Shown one piece after another: positions 39,033 through 47,668 of a DNA stretch of 64,000 nt. The stretch is from Ichthyobacterium seriolicida. Lineage in GTDB: Bacteria; Bacteroidota; Bacteroidia; Flavobacteriales; Ichthyobacteriaceae. Made by a program: the position numbers and the translations under genes. Positions within the stretch are counted from its first letter, which is position 1; every line of letters begins with the position of its first letter. The notes below the pieces were generated by a model. That model had not been told where the DNA came from. It saw nothing but the letters and a program-made list of their open reading frames with translations, and made no database searches. The stretch is taken from positions 1,000,672 to 1,064,671 of the forward strand of contig NZ_AP014564.1 in the NCBI RefSeq assembly GCF_002369955.1, written 5' to 3'.

Positions 39033-39872
39033 ATGAAATATAATGAAACGTTGTCATTTGCTTTTTTGTGCTCGGTTGTATTGTTTAATTCTTGCATTAA
39101 AAATACTAGTAGTGTAGATAATGATGTGAAAAAGACCAAGCCAATTAATTTTATATCAAAATGGAAAATAGGCGAAGAAATAGATGAAAAGAAAACAATA
39201 GTATTGCCTATATACAATGGCGGTGATTACGATTTTTATGTAGACTGGGGAGATGGAACAGAAAAACAACACATCAATTCAGATAATCTAAATAGTAAAT
39301 CACACGCATATAAAGCTCCTGGTGAATACTATATAACCATTACAGGAAAAATTAAAGGGTTTAATTTCGGATTGGTTGACGAAAGTAAATCTAAAGTAAT
39401 TGAAATTTTAGATTGGGGAAATTTAAACTTTGGGCGTAATGAAAATGGAGCATATTTTAAATATTGTATGAATCTGACAACTATACCGTCCTTTCCCCCT
39501 GATTTGGAAGGAATCACCAATATGAAAGAAATGTTTAAGTTATGTTCTAAATTTAATGGAGATGTGAGTAACTGGGATGTGTCTAAAGTTACTGATATGT
39601 CCTATATGTTTTCAGGGTGCCGTAGCTTTACTGGTAAAGGACTAAAAACTTGGGACGTGTCTAATGTTACTAATATGCAATTTATGTTCAGTTTAGCAAC
39701 GAATTTAACTGAAGATCTGAGCGGATGGAATGTAAATAAAGTTAATACTTGTGGTAATTTCATTGATACAGCAAAAACTAGAATTCCCAAAATATTTCCT
39801 AGGTGTACAGAGGTGCCATATTTAGATTTTTCATCCCTGTCACCAAAAACAGTAGAGCACAGTGAAAAATAG
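39033..39872 (+). CDS. Short DUF285 lipoprotein, class III (279 aa)
   Basis: Counterpart of 21273-22124 with a shortened linker after the lipobox (FNSCIKNTSSVDNDVKK, lacking the HNKSSTD segment). PKD-like domain GGDYDFYVDWGDGTE and three DUF285 repeats. The C-terminal tail differs from its relatives (FSSLSPKTVEHSEK). Its end overlaps the start of the degraded class IV gene. Confidence 0.8.
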   Translation: MKYNETLSFAFLCSVVLFNSCIKNTSSVDNDVKKTKPINFISKWKIGEEIDEKKTIVLPIYNGGDYDFYVDWGDGTEKQHINSDNLNSKSHAYKAPGEYYITITGKIKGFNFGLVDESKSKVIEILDWGNLNFGRNENGAYFKYCMNLTTIPSFPPDLEGITNMKEMFKLCSKFNGDVSNWDVSKVTDMSYMFSGCRSFTGKGLKTWDVSNVTNMQFMFSLATNLTEDLSGWNVNKVNTCGNFIDTAKTRIPKIFPRCTEVPYLDFSSLSPKTVEHSEK

Positions 39873-40708
39873 GTATTTGATATTAATATTTCTAATTACA
39901 GAAATATTAGGATACTAGTAGTATTAAGCATAATAATTTCATATCAAAATGGAAAATAAGTGAGGGAAAAAATGAAAATAATACTGTTATATTGCCCTTA
40001 TATCCTGGCAGTGATTACGATTTTTATGTAGATTGGGGAGATGGAACAGAAAAGCAATGTATTACATCAGATAATCTTAAACACAGATCTCACGAATACA
40101 AAGTTATTGGAGAATACTGTATAATCATTACAGGTAAAATTATCGGTTTTAATTTTACTTTAGCCGAAAGTTTGGATGAAGGGACTAGTACATCCAAAAT
40201 AATAGAAATTTTAGATTGGGGCGATTTGGAGTTAGGTTATGGCAATAATTTAGGATCTCATTTTAAGTATTGTTCAAATTTAACAACTCTTCCATCTTCT
40301 GCTCCTAATTTGATTGAGCTTACCAATATGAAGGAGATGTTTTTTTTATGTACTAAACTTGATGCTGATCTAGGTAACTGGGACGTATCTAAGGTCACTA
40401 ACATGGAGAGTATGTTTGAAGGTTGCGAAAGTTTTGTAGGCAGAGGTTTAAAAAATTGGGATGTATCTAATGTAAATAATATGACAACAATGTTCAGCAT
40501 GGTTTGGGCAATGGGTGAAGATTTAAGCCGATGGAATGTGAGTAATGTAGCAAATCATCGTGGGTTTTATTTAAAGCATTCTCCTAACGGAGTTTTTTCT
40601 TCTTCTACAGAAGCAAATAAATCAATGGGTAATTTTAAGGCTCCTGACTTCAGCAAGTCTAAAGTTCCTACTGCTGGGGCAACTAGAACTAGAACTAGGA
40701 TGAATTAA
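39862..40708 (+). pseudogene. Class IV DUF285 lipoprotein lacking its lipobox
   Basis: Homologous to 22114-22965 and 42138-42989, but the ATG has become GTG and a net 14-base deletion near 39908 removes the codons for the lipobox cysteine (FCSCSR), shifting the frame and creating a TAG. The rest of the frame is open (for example from 39992) and well conserved through the PKD-like domain and repeats to 40708. Without signal or lipid anchor it would not be exported. A few extra Arg-Thr codons occur at the end. Confidence 0.82.
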
Positions 40709-40758
40709 GAATTTATGTTTTAATTTTTAAGATATATTCTAATGAAAGCAAAAGTTTT

Positions 40759-40938
40759 AGGTTAAAAGTATTGTTTTATTGATTATTTCTAAGGAATTAT
40801 ACATCTAACTCAGTTTATAAACAATTTATTTTTATTCCTCATTTTTGAGGAATATCTAAAATGATCTAGATTTGGTTAACCCCCTTTAAAATTAACACCT
40901 AATATCAAATATTGAAATATAACCATGAATAATCTGGG
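40759..40938 (+). mobile_element. MITE subfamily c, left end deleted
   Basis: Same left-deleted form as 23026-23204 (AGGTTAAAAGTATTG start), ending AATAATCTGGG with TTAA at 40939-40942. The shared deletion shows the block was duplicated after the deletion. It abuts the IS1595 remnant. Confidence 0.7.
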
Positions 40939-40942
40939 TTAA

Positions 40943-41045
40943 ATACGTCAATTTACTAGTTTTTTAGCTTCAATACGTAGGCAAAATAATCGTAAAATAC
41001 ACCTGAATTCTGCCTCAGAAATTCTCAAGCGAATTATATACTCAT
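40943..41045 (-). pseudogene. IS1595-type transposase N-terminal remnant (second copy)
   Basis: The minus strand reads YIIRLRISEAEFRCILRLFC then LRIEAKKLVN and a stop at the MITE junction. It is the copy of 17169-17262. Confidence 0.6.
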
Positions 41046-41207
41046 TTTTCATAGATAACATAAGGTTTTACACGCATGTAAATTTACCCTAAGTTGTTTT
41101 GAACCTTTTTTTTAAAAAATAAATTATTCAATGATATCTATTAACCTAGCACAGAATAACATAGAAATTTTAATGGACTTATATGACATAAGGTGTTTTT
41201 ATTGATT

Positions 41208-41241
41208 ATTTATTTAGAATAAATAAATATATATATATTTG
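41208..41241 (+). promoter_or_regulatory. Putative promoter of the chimeric lipoprotein gene at 41300
   Basis: TTTATTTAG then TATATTTG at 41234-41241. It is the third copy of the 17425-17458 module. Confidence 0.55.
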
Positions 41242-41299
41242 TTTCCGAATAGCATGTGTCGTCAGAAGTAGTTTTAAAAAAAAGTTTATGATAGAAATT

Positions 41300-42148
41300 A
41301 TGAAACTCAAAAGATTATCATTGTTTTTACTATGTGCAGTTTTGTCGTTTAATTCTTGCATTAAACATAATAAGAGTAGTACAGATACTAGTAGTGTAGA
41401 TAATGATGTGAAAAAGACCAAGCCAATTAATTTTATATCAAAATGGAAAATAGGCGAAGAAATAGATGAAGACAAAACAATTGTATTGCCTATATACAAT
41501 GGCGGTGATTATGATTTTCATGTAGACTGGGGAGATGGAACAGAAAAACAACACATTAATTCAGATAATCTGAATAGTAAATCACACACATATAAAGCTC
41601 CTGGGGAATACTCTATAACCATTACAGGAAAAATTAAAGGGTTTAATTTCGGATTGGTTGATAAAAGTAGATCTAAAATAATTGAAATTTTAGATTGGGG
41701 AAATTTAAACTTTGGGCATAATGAAAATGGAGCATATTTTAAAAATTGTAGGAATCTGACAACTATACCGTCCCTTCCCCCTGATTTGGAAGGTATCACC
41801 AATATGAAAGACATGTTTAATTTATGTTTTAAACTTAATGGAGATGTGAGTAACTGGGACGTGTCTAAGGTTACTGATATGTCCAGTATGTTTTTCGGGT
41901 GCAATAGTTTTACTGGAAAAGGACTAAAAACTTGGGACGTATCTAATGTTACTAACGTACGATCTATGTTCAGTTTAGCAATAAGTGTAACTGAAGATCT
42001 GAGCGGATGGAATGTAAATAAAGTTAACGCTTGCGGTGATTTCGTTACAACAAAAATTAAAATTCCCCAAAGATTTCCTAGGTGTACAGAGTTACCATAT
42101 TTAGATCCTTCGTTACTGCTACCAAAACAGTTGAAAAATGGAGAATAG
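41300..42148 (+). CDS. Short DUF285 lipoprotein, class III, with class I signal peptide (282 aa)
   Basis: The first 22 residues (MKLKRLSLF...FNSCIK) and the upstream promoter are those of class I genes, whereas everything after is class III (HNKSSTDTSSVDNDVKK, PKD-like domain, three DUF285 repeats). The start at 41300 is preferred over an in-frame ATG at 41288 to match class I starts. The junction lies at the lipobox, where the two classes share FNSCIK, so recombination there swapped promoter and signal peptide. The last 11 bases overlap the class IV gene, as at 22114. Confidence 0.82.
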   Translation: MKLKRLSLFLLCAVLSFNSCIKHNKSSTDTSSVDNDVKKTKPINFISKWKIGEEIDEDKTIVLPIYNGGDYDFHVDWGDGTEKQHINSDNLNSKSHTYKAPGEYSITITGKIKGFNFGLVDKSRSKIIEILDWGNLNFGHNENGAYFKNCRNLTTIPSLPPDLEGITNMKDMFNLCFKLNGDVSNWDVSKVTDMSSMFFGCNSFTGKGLKTWDVSNVTNVRSMFSLAISVTEDLSGWNVNKVNACGDFVTTKIKIPQRFPRCTELPYLDPSLLLPKQLKNGE

Positions 42149-42989
42149 GTATTTGGTATTAATATTTCTAATTACAGAAATATTCTGTTCTTGCTCTAGA
42201 GATACTAGTAATATTAAGCCTAATAGTTTCATATCAAAATGGAAAATAAGTGAAGGGAAAAATGAAAGTAATACTGTTATACTGCCCTTATATCCTGGCG
42301 GTGATTACGATTTTCATGTAGACTGGGGAGATGGAACAGAAAAGCAACGTATTACTTCAGATAATCTTAAATACAGGTCCCACGAATACAAAGTTGTTGG
42401 GGAATACTGTATAACCATTACAGGTAAAATTATCGGTTTTAATTTTACTTTAGCCGAAAGTTTGGATGAAGGGACTAGTACATCCAAAATAATAGAAATT
42501 TTAGATTGGGGCGATTTGGAGTTAGGTTATGGCAATAATTTAGGATCTCATTTTAAGTATTGTTCAAATTTAACAACTCTTCCATCTTCTGCTCCTAATT
42601 TGATTGAGCTTACCAATATGAAGGAGATGTTTTTTTTGTGTACTAAACTTGATGCTGATCTAGGTAATTGGGACGTATCTAAGGTCACTAACATGGAGAG
42701 TATGTTTGAAGGTTGCGAAAGTTTTGTAGGCAGAGGTTTAAAAAATTGGGATGTATCTAATGTAAATAATATGACAACAATGTTCAGCATGGTTTGGGCA
42801 ATGGGTGAAGATTTAAGCCGATGGAATGTGAGTAATGTAGCAAATCATCGTGGGTTTTATTTAAAGCATTCTCCTAACGGAGTTTTTTCTTCTTCTACAG
42901 AAGCAAATAAATCAATGGGTAATTTTAAAGCTCCTGACTTCAGTAAGTCTAAAGTTCCTACTACTGGGGCAACTAGAACTAAGAACTAG
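42138..42989 (+). CDS. Short DUF285 lipoprotein, class IV (283 aa)
   Basis: Almost identical to 22114-22965 (noted changes: PGGDYDF for AGGDYDF, KYRSH for KHRSH). Lipobox IFCSC, PKD-like domain, three DUF285 repeats, basic Ser/Thr tail. It is translated from an ATG inside the end of the preceding gene. It closes the lipoprotein array. Confidence 0.8.
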   Translation: MENRYLVLIFLITEIFCSCSRDTSNIKPNSFISKWKISEGKNESNTVILPLYPGGDYDFHVDWGDGTEKQRITSDNLKYRSHEYKVVGEYCITITGKIIGFNFTLAESLDEGTSTSKIIEILDWGDLELGYGNNLGSHFKYCSNLTTLPSSAPNLIELTNMKEMFFLCTKLDADLGNWDVSKVTNMESMFEGCESFVGRGLKNWDVSNVNNMTTMFSMVWAMGEDLSRWNVSNVANHRGFYLKHSPNGVFSSSTEANKSMGNFKAPDFSKSKVPTTGATRTKN

Positions 42990-43067
42990 GATGAATTAAG
43001 AATTTATGTTTTAATTTCTAAGATATGTTTTAATGAAAGCAAAAGTTTTAGGTTCAAGACAACTTAA

Positions 43068-43279
43068 CCTGGATTATTCATAGTCATATGAATTTTTCAG
43101 GTTAAAAATATTGTTTTATTGATTATTTCTAAGGAATTATGCATCTAACTCAGTTTATAAACAATTTATTTTTATTCCTCATTTTTGGGGAATATCTAAA
43201 GTGATCTAGATTTGCTTAACCCCCCTTTAAAATTAACATCTCATATCAAATATTGAAATATAACCATGAATAATCGGGG
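43068..43279 (+). mobile_element. MITE, subfamily c, complete (212 bp)
   Basis: Begins CCTGGATTATTCATAG and ends CATGAATAATCGGGG, flanked by TTAA at 43064-43067 and 43280-43283. It is the only full-length c copy; truncated ones are at 16894, 23026 and 40759. The rest of 42990-43500 shows no gene. Confidence 0.8.
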
Positions 43280-43506
43280 TTAATTCCCTCTACTTTTCAA
43301 TAGAGAAATAAATCATTAGCTAAAATGAGAGTAGCATTATTTTAAATTGGGAGAGATTTTTATAAATCTCACTGAGTAAATTGAAATATTCTAGCAATAT
43401 TATCTATCAAAACACTTTAAAGCCTAGTCTAAAAGATTGATTCTTTTTTAGCAGTTTATATTACTTGCAGACCATTTATATTTAATCAAATATTAATCAA
43501 ACTCAG

Positions 43507-43538
43507 GTTCGTAATAATTAAAATACTCCATACATTTG
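43507..43538 (+). promoter_or_regulatory. Promoter of pckA
   Basis: TACATTTG at 43531-43538 is a perfect TAnnTTTG -7 element, about 30 bases before the start codon. A GTTCG at 43507-43511 lies about 20 bases upstream, a weak -33 match. Confidence 0.6.
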
Positions 43539-43567
43539 CAGGACGTCAATTTCTAAAATGGTATAAA

Positions 43568-45190
43568 ATGACTGCAAATAATTTAGAAGATCAAAATAGA
43601 GAACTAGAAAAATATGGAATAAAAAACTCCATTCCTCTTTGGAATTTAGAACCTATGGAGTTACAAAAAATCACAATAGAAAAAGGTCTTGGAAAGATTT
43701 CAAGCACAGGAGCCTTATCTATAAATACAGGAAAATTTACTGGTCGTTCGCCTAAAGATAGATTTATAGTAGAAGATGATATAACTAAAGACACCATATG
43801 GTGGGGATCTACAAATATTCCTTTTAGCTCTAAAAATTTCGACATATTATACCAAGATTTAGTCGATTACTTATCTAATAGAGAGATTTACATAAGGGAC
43901 GCCCAAGTGTGCTCCGATCCATTGTATAAGACTGATATTAGGATAATTACAGAGCTTCCATGGTCTAATATTTTTGCTTATAACATGTTTATAAGACCAA
44001 CTGAGGAATATCTAAAAAGTAATTTTGATCCAGAATGGATTGTTTTGAACGCTCCAGGATTTTCAGCAAAAAAAGAAATTCACCAAACTAGACAGGAAAA
44101 TTTTTCTATTCTGAATTTCAGCAAAAAGATAGCTATAATAGGGGGAAGCGCGTATACTGGAGAAATCAAAAAAGGAATCTTTTCAACTATGAACTTTGTG
44201 CTGCCTACAGAAAAAAATGTCTTGCCTATGCACTGTTCGGCCAATGTGGGCAATAGCGGAGATACTGCTATATTTTTTGGGTTATCTGGAACTGGAAAAA
44301 CTACATTATCTGCAGATCCAAATAGAAAACTAATAGGAGATGACGAACACGGATGGTCTAGTGAAAATAAAATATTCAATTTTGAAGGAGGATGCTATGC
44401 AAAAGCCATAGGTCTGTGTGAAGAAAACGAACCTGATATATTCAGAGCTGTAAAACAAGGAGCTATTTTAGAAAATATAATATTCAAAGAAGGAACTAAC
44501 GAAGTTGATTATTACGACAGCAGCATAACTGAAAATACTAGAGTCAGTTATCCTATAGAACATATAGAAAATATAAAAGTCCCTTCCATAGGAGAAAATC
44601 TTAAAAATATATTTTTCCTCACCTGTGACGCTTTTGGAGTTCTGCCTCCCTTATCTAAATTGACACCTAATCAAGCTGCTTTTTATTTTATATCTGGATA
44701 CACTGCTAAGGTGGCTGGTACAGAAGATGGAGTTGTAGAGCCTATTCCTTCATTCTCGGCTTGTTTTGGAGAACCATTTATGCCTTTGCATCCGACTAAA
44801 TACGCTGAGATGTTAAGCGATAAAATACAGAGCTCAAAAGCTAAGGTATGGCTGATAAATACAGGTTGGTCGGGAGGCCCTTATGGAGTAGGAGAGAGAA
44901 TTAGTATAAAGTATACTAGATCTATGATTACTGCTGCATTAGAAGATAAATTAGATAGTGTTCCATATAATACTATGCCAATATTTGGATTATCCATACC
45001 GACTGAATGTCCTAATATCCCTTCAGATTTATTAGATCCTAGGAATACTTGGAAAGACAAAAGTGAGTATGATAAAAAATTATATGAATTAGCCGTTTCT
45101 TTTAATAAAAACTTTGAGAAGTTTGCTAATTGTGCAAATAAAGAAATTTTATCTAGCGCTCCCTCTATAAAAAAAGATACTGTCTCATAA
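43568..45190 (+). CDS. pckA: Phosphoenolpyruvate carboxykinase (ATP)
   Basis: A 540-residue ATP-dependent PEPCK, normal family length. It converts oxaloacetate and ATP to phosphoenolpyruvate, ADP and CO2, the first committed step of gluconeogenesis, in the cytoplasm. Visible are TGKFTGRSPKDRF (substrate-binding Arg), the kinase P-loop GLSGTGKTTLSADP near 238-251, the metal-binding GDDEHGW motif just after, and FEGGCYAKAI. The C-terminal part has the family segment GYTAKVAGTE and NTGWSGGPYGVG. It stands alone with its own promoter and marks the end of the variable lipoprotein region. Confidence 0.97.
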   Translation: MTANNLEDQNRELEKYGIKNSIPLWNLEPMELQKITIEKGLGKISSTGALSINTGKFTGRSPKDRFIVEDDITKDTIWWGSTNIPFSSKNFDILYQDLVDYLSNREIYIRDAQVCSDPLYKTDIRIITELPWSNIFAYNMFIRPTEEYLKSNFDPEWIVLNAPGFSAKKEIHQTRQENFSILNFSKKIAIIGGSAYTGEIKKGIFSTMNFVLPTEKNVLPMHCSANVGNSGDTAIFFGLSGTGKTTLSADPNRKLIGDDEHGWSSENKIFNFEGGCYAKAIGLCEENEPDIFRAVKQGAILENIIFKEGTNEVDYYDSSITENTRVSYPIEHIENIKVPSIGENLKNIFFLTCDAFGVLPPLSKLTPNQAAFYFISGYTAKVAGTEDGVVEPIPSFSACFGEPFMPLHPTKYAEMLSDKIQSSKAKVWLINTGWSGGPYGVGERISIKYTRSMITAALEDKLDSVPYNTMPIFGLSIPTECPNIPSDLLDPRNTWKDKSEYDKKLYELAVSFNKNFEKFANCANKEILSSAPSIKKDTVS

Positions 45191-45303
45191 AGTATGTAAA
45201 TAAGGATTCTGGTTGTTATTTTTCTACCGAAAAATCCATCACCTAAGTATTTTCTTTTTTTATTAAAAGTTTTTTTTAGGAAAATGTGAATTTATAGGTA
45301 TTA

Positions 45304-45331
45304 AAATAGGAGTGTAAAATCACCCCTATTT
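45304..45331 (+). terminator. Possible terminator hairpin after pckA
   Basis: AAATAGGAGTG (45304-45314) pairs with CACCCCTATTT (45321-45331) with one mismatch. The T tract is weak. Confidence 0.35.
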
Positions 45332-45345
45332 GCAATAATTTCAAC

Positions 45346-45445
45346 CTGAGTTCGATTAATAATTTGTTTGACAAAAACGCTTTAATCCTAGTTAATTCAA
45401 GGCTTTTGAATGTTTTAACCTAAGCAAATTATTAATCGAACTCAG
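45346..45445. mobile_element. MITE family d (100 bp) with 24-bp terminal repeats
   Basis: CTGAGTTCGATTAATAATTT at the left is matched by the complementary AAATTATTAATCGAACTCAG at the right (23 of 24 outer positions agree). No coding capacity. Ends of the same family occur at 16870 and 28267. Its termini are unlike the TTAA MITEs; an origin from an IS1595-type element is possible but not shown. Confidence 0.6.
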
Positions 45446-45473
45446 ATATATAAGAAATTGTTTTGGCTAGACG

Positions 45474-45588
45474 TTCGCCAGTGTTTTTCCAAATTAAGTT
45501 CTTCCATTGCCGCGTAGTGAGTTCTGTCATGAAATATTTTCTTCACATCCATCAAATATTTTTTCCCTTCAAAGAAAGCTTTAAAAAA
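45474..45588 (-). pseudogene. Possible IS256-type transposase fragment
   Basis: The minus strand reads AFFEGKKYLMDVKKIFHDRT and then HYAAMEELNLEKHWRTS. The spacing D-V-K-x-I-F with a following A...EEL.LE..W resembles the C-terminal part of IS256/mutator transposases. It is short and without start or stop, so this is a tentative call. Confidence 0.3.
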
Positions 45589-45592
45589 TTAA

Positions 45593-45801
45593 CCCAGATT
45601 ATTCATAGTCATATGAATTTTTCAAGTTAAAAATATTGTTTTACTCAGTATTTCTGAGTAATTATCAATCTAATTCAGATTATAAATAATGTACGTTAAT
45701 TCCTCACTTTTGGGCTTTATGTAAAATGGTTGTTTTTGGTTAAAGCCCTTTAAAATTAACACTTATACCCAATATTGAAATATAACCGTGAATAATCCGA
45801 G
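45593..45801 (+). mobile_element. MITE, subfamily a (209 bp), TTAA-flanked
   Basis: Near-identical to 10221-10428; TTAA at 45589-45592 and 45802-45805. It lies beside the possible IS256 fragment. Confidence 0.8.
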
Positions 45802-45890
45802 TTAAGAAATCTCAGGAAGCTTTTAATGGTATTAGAACTGCCTTTGATGCTGTTGAATCTGCTAAGAAGAAAATAGCTGTGTCTAGTTAA
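45801..45890 (+). pseudogene. C-terminal fragment of an unidentified protein
   Basis: An open stretch of about 29 codons (KKSQEAFNGIRTAFDAVESA then KKKIAVSS) begins at the MITE edge and ends at a stop at 45888-45890. It is Lys/Ala-rich and helical in appearance, without a start codon of its own. If the MITE is removed, a stop lies just upstream, so the rest of the gene is not adjacent. Family not recognised. Confidence 0.3.
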
Positions 45891-46052
45891 ATATTCTCTA
45901 AAGAGATCATAAATCCTATTCTAATAGATCAAAAATAAAACTACTAAAACGAGATATTTTAATCACTTAGTTGGTATGCTTACCAGAATGCTTTCTTTTA
46001 AATGAAAATCTGTTTTTTTTCAACGCTTCTCCTAAGAGGAAAAGTAATAGAG

Positions 46053-46331
46053 TTATTTTAATAGCTGAGAAAATAGAACCACAAGGGCTATAAGCATTGT
46101 AGAGATCAAAATGCCTCTCAAATAGTAATCTTTTTGCATCTTGCTAAGGATGATGAATATAATTAGATTCGGTAATGTTAAAAGAGATATTAACTTATAG
46201 TAAATGTTAGTTTTTACTATAGTGTCTATAAATATATCAAAATCTTTACCTGTAGATATGAAGTACATATAGAAAAATAAGGCTGGGAAAATAAATCCTA
46301 ATAAGGATCCTATGAATATCTGTTTTTTCAT
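46053..46331 (-). CDS. Small integral membrane protein
   Basis: 92 residues with about three membrane spans: FIGSLLGFIFPALFFYMYFI (about 5-25), LISLLTLPNLIIFIIL (about 47-62) and GILISTMLIALVVLFSQLL (about 73-91), joined by short polar loops with Lys/Asp. No recognised family motif. It begins 3 bases after the thiolase stop on the same strand, so the two genes are almost certainly co-transcribed. A functional link to acyl-CoA metabolism is not evident. Confidence 0.6.
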   Translation of the reverse strand: MKKQIFIGSLLGFIFPALFFYMYFISTGKDFDIFIDTIVKTNIYYKLISLLTLPNLIIFIILSKMQKDYYLRGILISTMLIALVVLFSQLLK

Positions 46332-46334
46332 AGA

Positions 46335-47513
46335 TTATACGTTTTTTATAACCATAGCAGAGGCTCCACCTCCTCCGTTACAGACTCCTGCAACACCTAA
46401 AGTGGCTTTTTTTTGTTTTAAAATATTTATAAGAGAAACTACTATTCTGGCTCCTGAACAGCCCAAAGGGTGACCAAGAGATACAGCCCCTCCATTTACA
46501 TTTAACTTTTGAGGCGATATTTTTAACAGTTCAGCATTAACTATTCCCACTACAGAAAAAGCTTCATTTAATTCGAAATAATCTATTTCTGATACAGAGA
46601 TATTCCCTTTATTCAAAGCATTTTCAATAGCTTTAGTAGGAGTTATTGTAAACCATTCTGGTTCATTAGCAGCATCGGCATAAGTAATTATTTCTGCTAT
46701 AGGCTTTATGTTTAAAGTCGCAGCTTTTTCTTCACTCATCAAAATTAAGACGCAAGCTCCATCGCTGATAGTAGACGAATTAGCCGCAGTTACGGTTCCC
46801 TCTTTCTTAAAGACAGGTTTTAAGAGAGGTATTTTGTCTAAAATCACATTTTTATACTCTTGATCTTCATCAATAATAATAGTATTGCCCTTTTTGTCAC
46901 TTATCTTAACGGGTACTATCTCTTGTTTGAATCTCCCTGCCTTCCAAGCCTCGGCCGAACGATTATAAGAACTAATAGCAAACGAATCTTGTTTTTCTCT
47001 ACTTACAGAGTATCTCTCTGCACACTGTTCCGCACAATATCCCATATGCACATGGTTATATACATCTGTGAGACCATCTTTGATCAATCCATCTTCCAAA
47101 GGCATATTGCCTAATTTTGATTTCATATTGGATCTAGATAGATAGTACGGAACATTAGACATGCTTTCCATCCCGCCAGCTACTACTACATGGGCATCAC
47201 CAGATTTTATAGCTTGAGCAGCTATAATAATAGACTTCATGCCCGATGAACAAACTCTATTAATCGTAGTACAAGGAACTGTATAATCTATTCCAGCTAA
47301 AATAGAAGCTTGCCTAGCAGGAGCTTGACCTAATCCAGCCTGATAGACATTGCCCATATAGACTTCATCTATGAGTGAAGGATTTAGATCGATCTTTTCT
47401 AAGGCCCCCGATATTGCTATAGAACCTAATTTTGGCGCAGATAGTCCAGATAAAGAGCCCATAAAACTGCCTATAGGTGTCCTAACGGCCGAAGCTATAA
47501 CTACTTTTTTCAT
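46335..47513 (-). CDS. Acetyl-CoA C-acetyltransferase (thiolase)
   Basis: A 392-residue thiolase II, normal length. It joins two acetyl-CoA to acetoacetyl-CoA or runs the reverse cleavage. All catalytic residues are present: nucleophile Cys88 in NRVCSSGMK, His348 in GGAVSLGHPLGCSGAR and Cys378 in GVCNGGGGASA. The N-terminus VVIASAVRTPIGSF and the segment AGGMESMSNVPY are also typical. It is the first gene of a two-gene operon with the small membrane protein. Distinguishing biosynthetic from degradative use is not possible from sequence; no other beta-oxidation gene is nearby. Confidence 0.95.
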   Translation of the reverse strand: MKKVVIASAVRTPIGSFMGSLSGLSAPKLGSIAISGALEKIDLNPSLIDEVYMGNVYQAGLGQAPARQASILAGIDYTVPCTTINRVCSSGMKSIIIAAQAIKSGDAHVVVAGGMESMSNVPYYLSRSNMKSKLGNMPLEDGLIKDGLTDVYNHVHMGYCAEQCAERYSVSREKQDSFAISSYNRSAEAWKAGRFKQEIVPVKISDKKGNTIIIDEDQEYKNVILDKIPLLKPVFKKEGTVTAANSSTISDGACVLILMSEEKAATLNIKPIAEIITYADAANEPEWFTITPTKAIENALNKGNISVSEIDYFELNEAFSVVGIVNAELLKISPQKLNVNGGAVSLGHPLGCSGARIVVSLINILKQKKATLGVAGVCNGGGGASAMVIKNV

Positions 47514-47668
47514 ATTATTTTTAATAAGGCTGTTGAAAACTATTAATAAAATTTCATGAAAAATATTTCAAAGTCTAAATAACTCATTGATATTTTGCCC
47601 TCACCCAATAAAGGATAAACAGCGCAATTTATAATATAATTAGGGTTTAGGATTGAAATTAATTCATT

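Noticed and set aside
39992-40708. A genuine 238-residue DUF285 protein starting at 39992
   Set aside because: That start lies inside the PKD-like domain; homology continues upstream to a damaged signal peptide, so it is a pseudogene.
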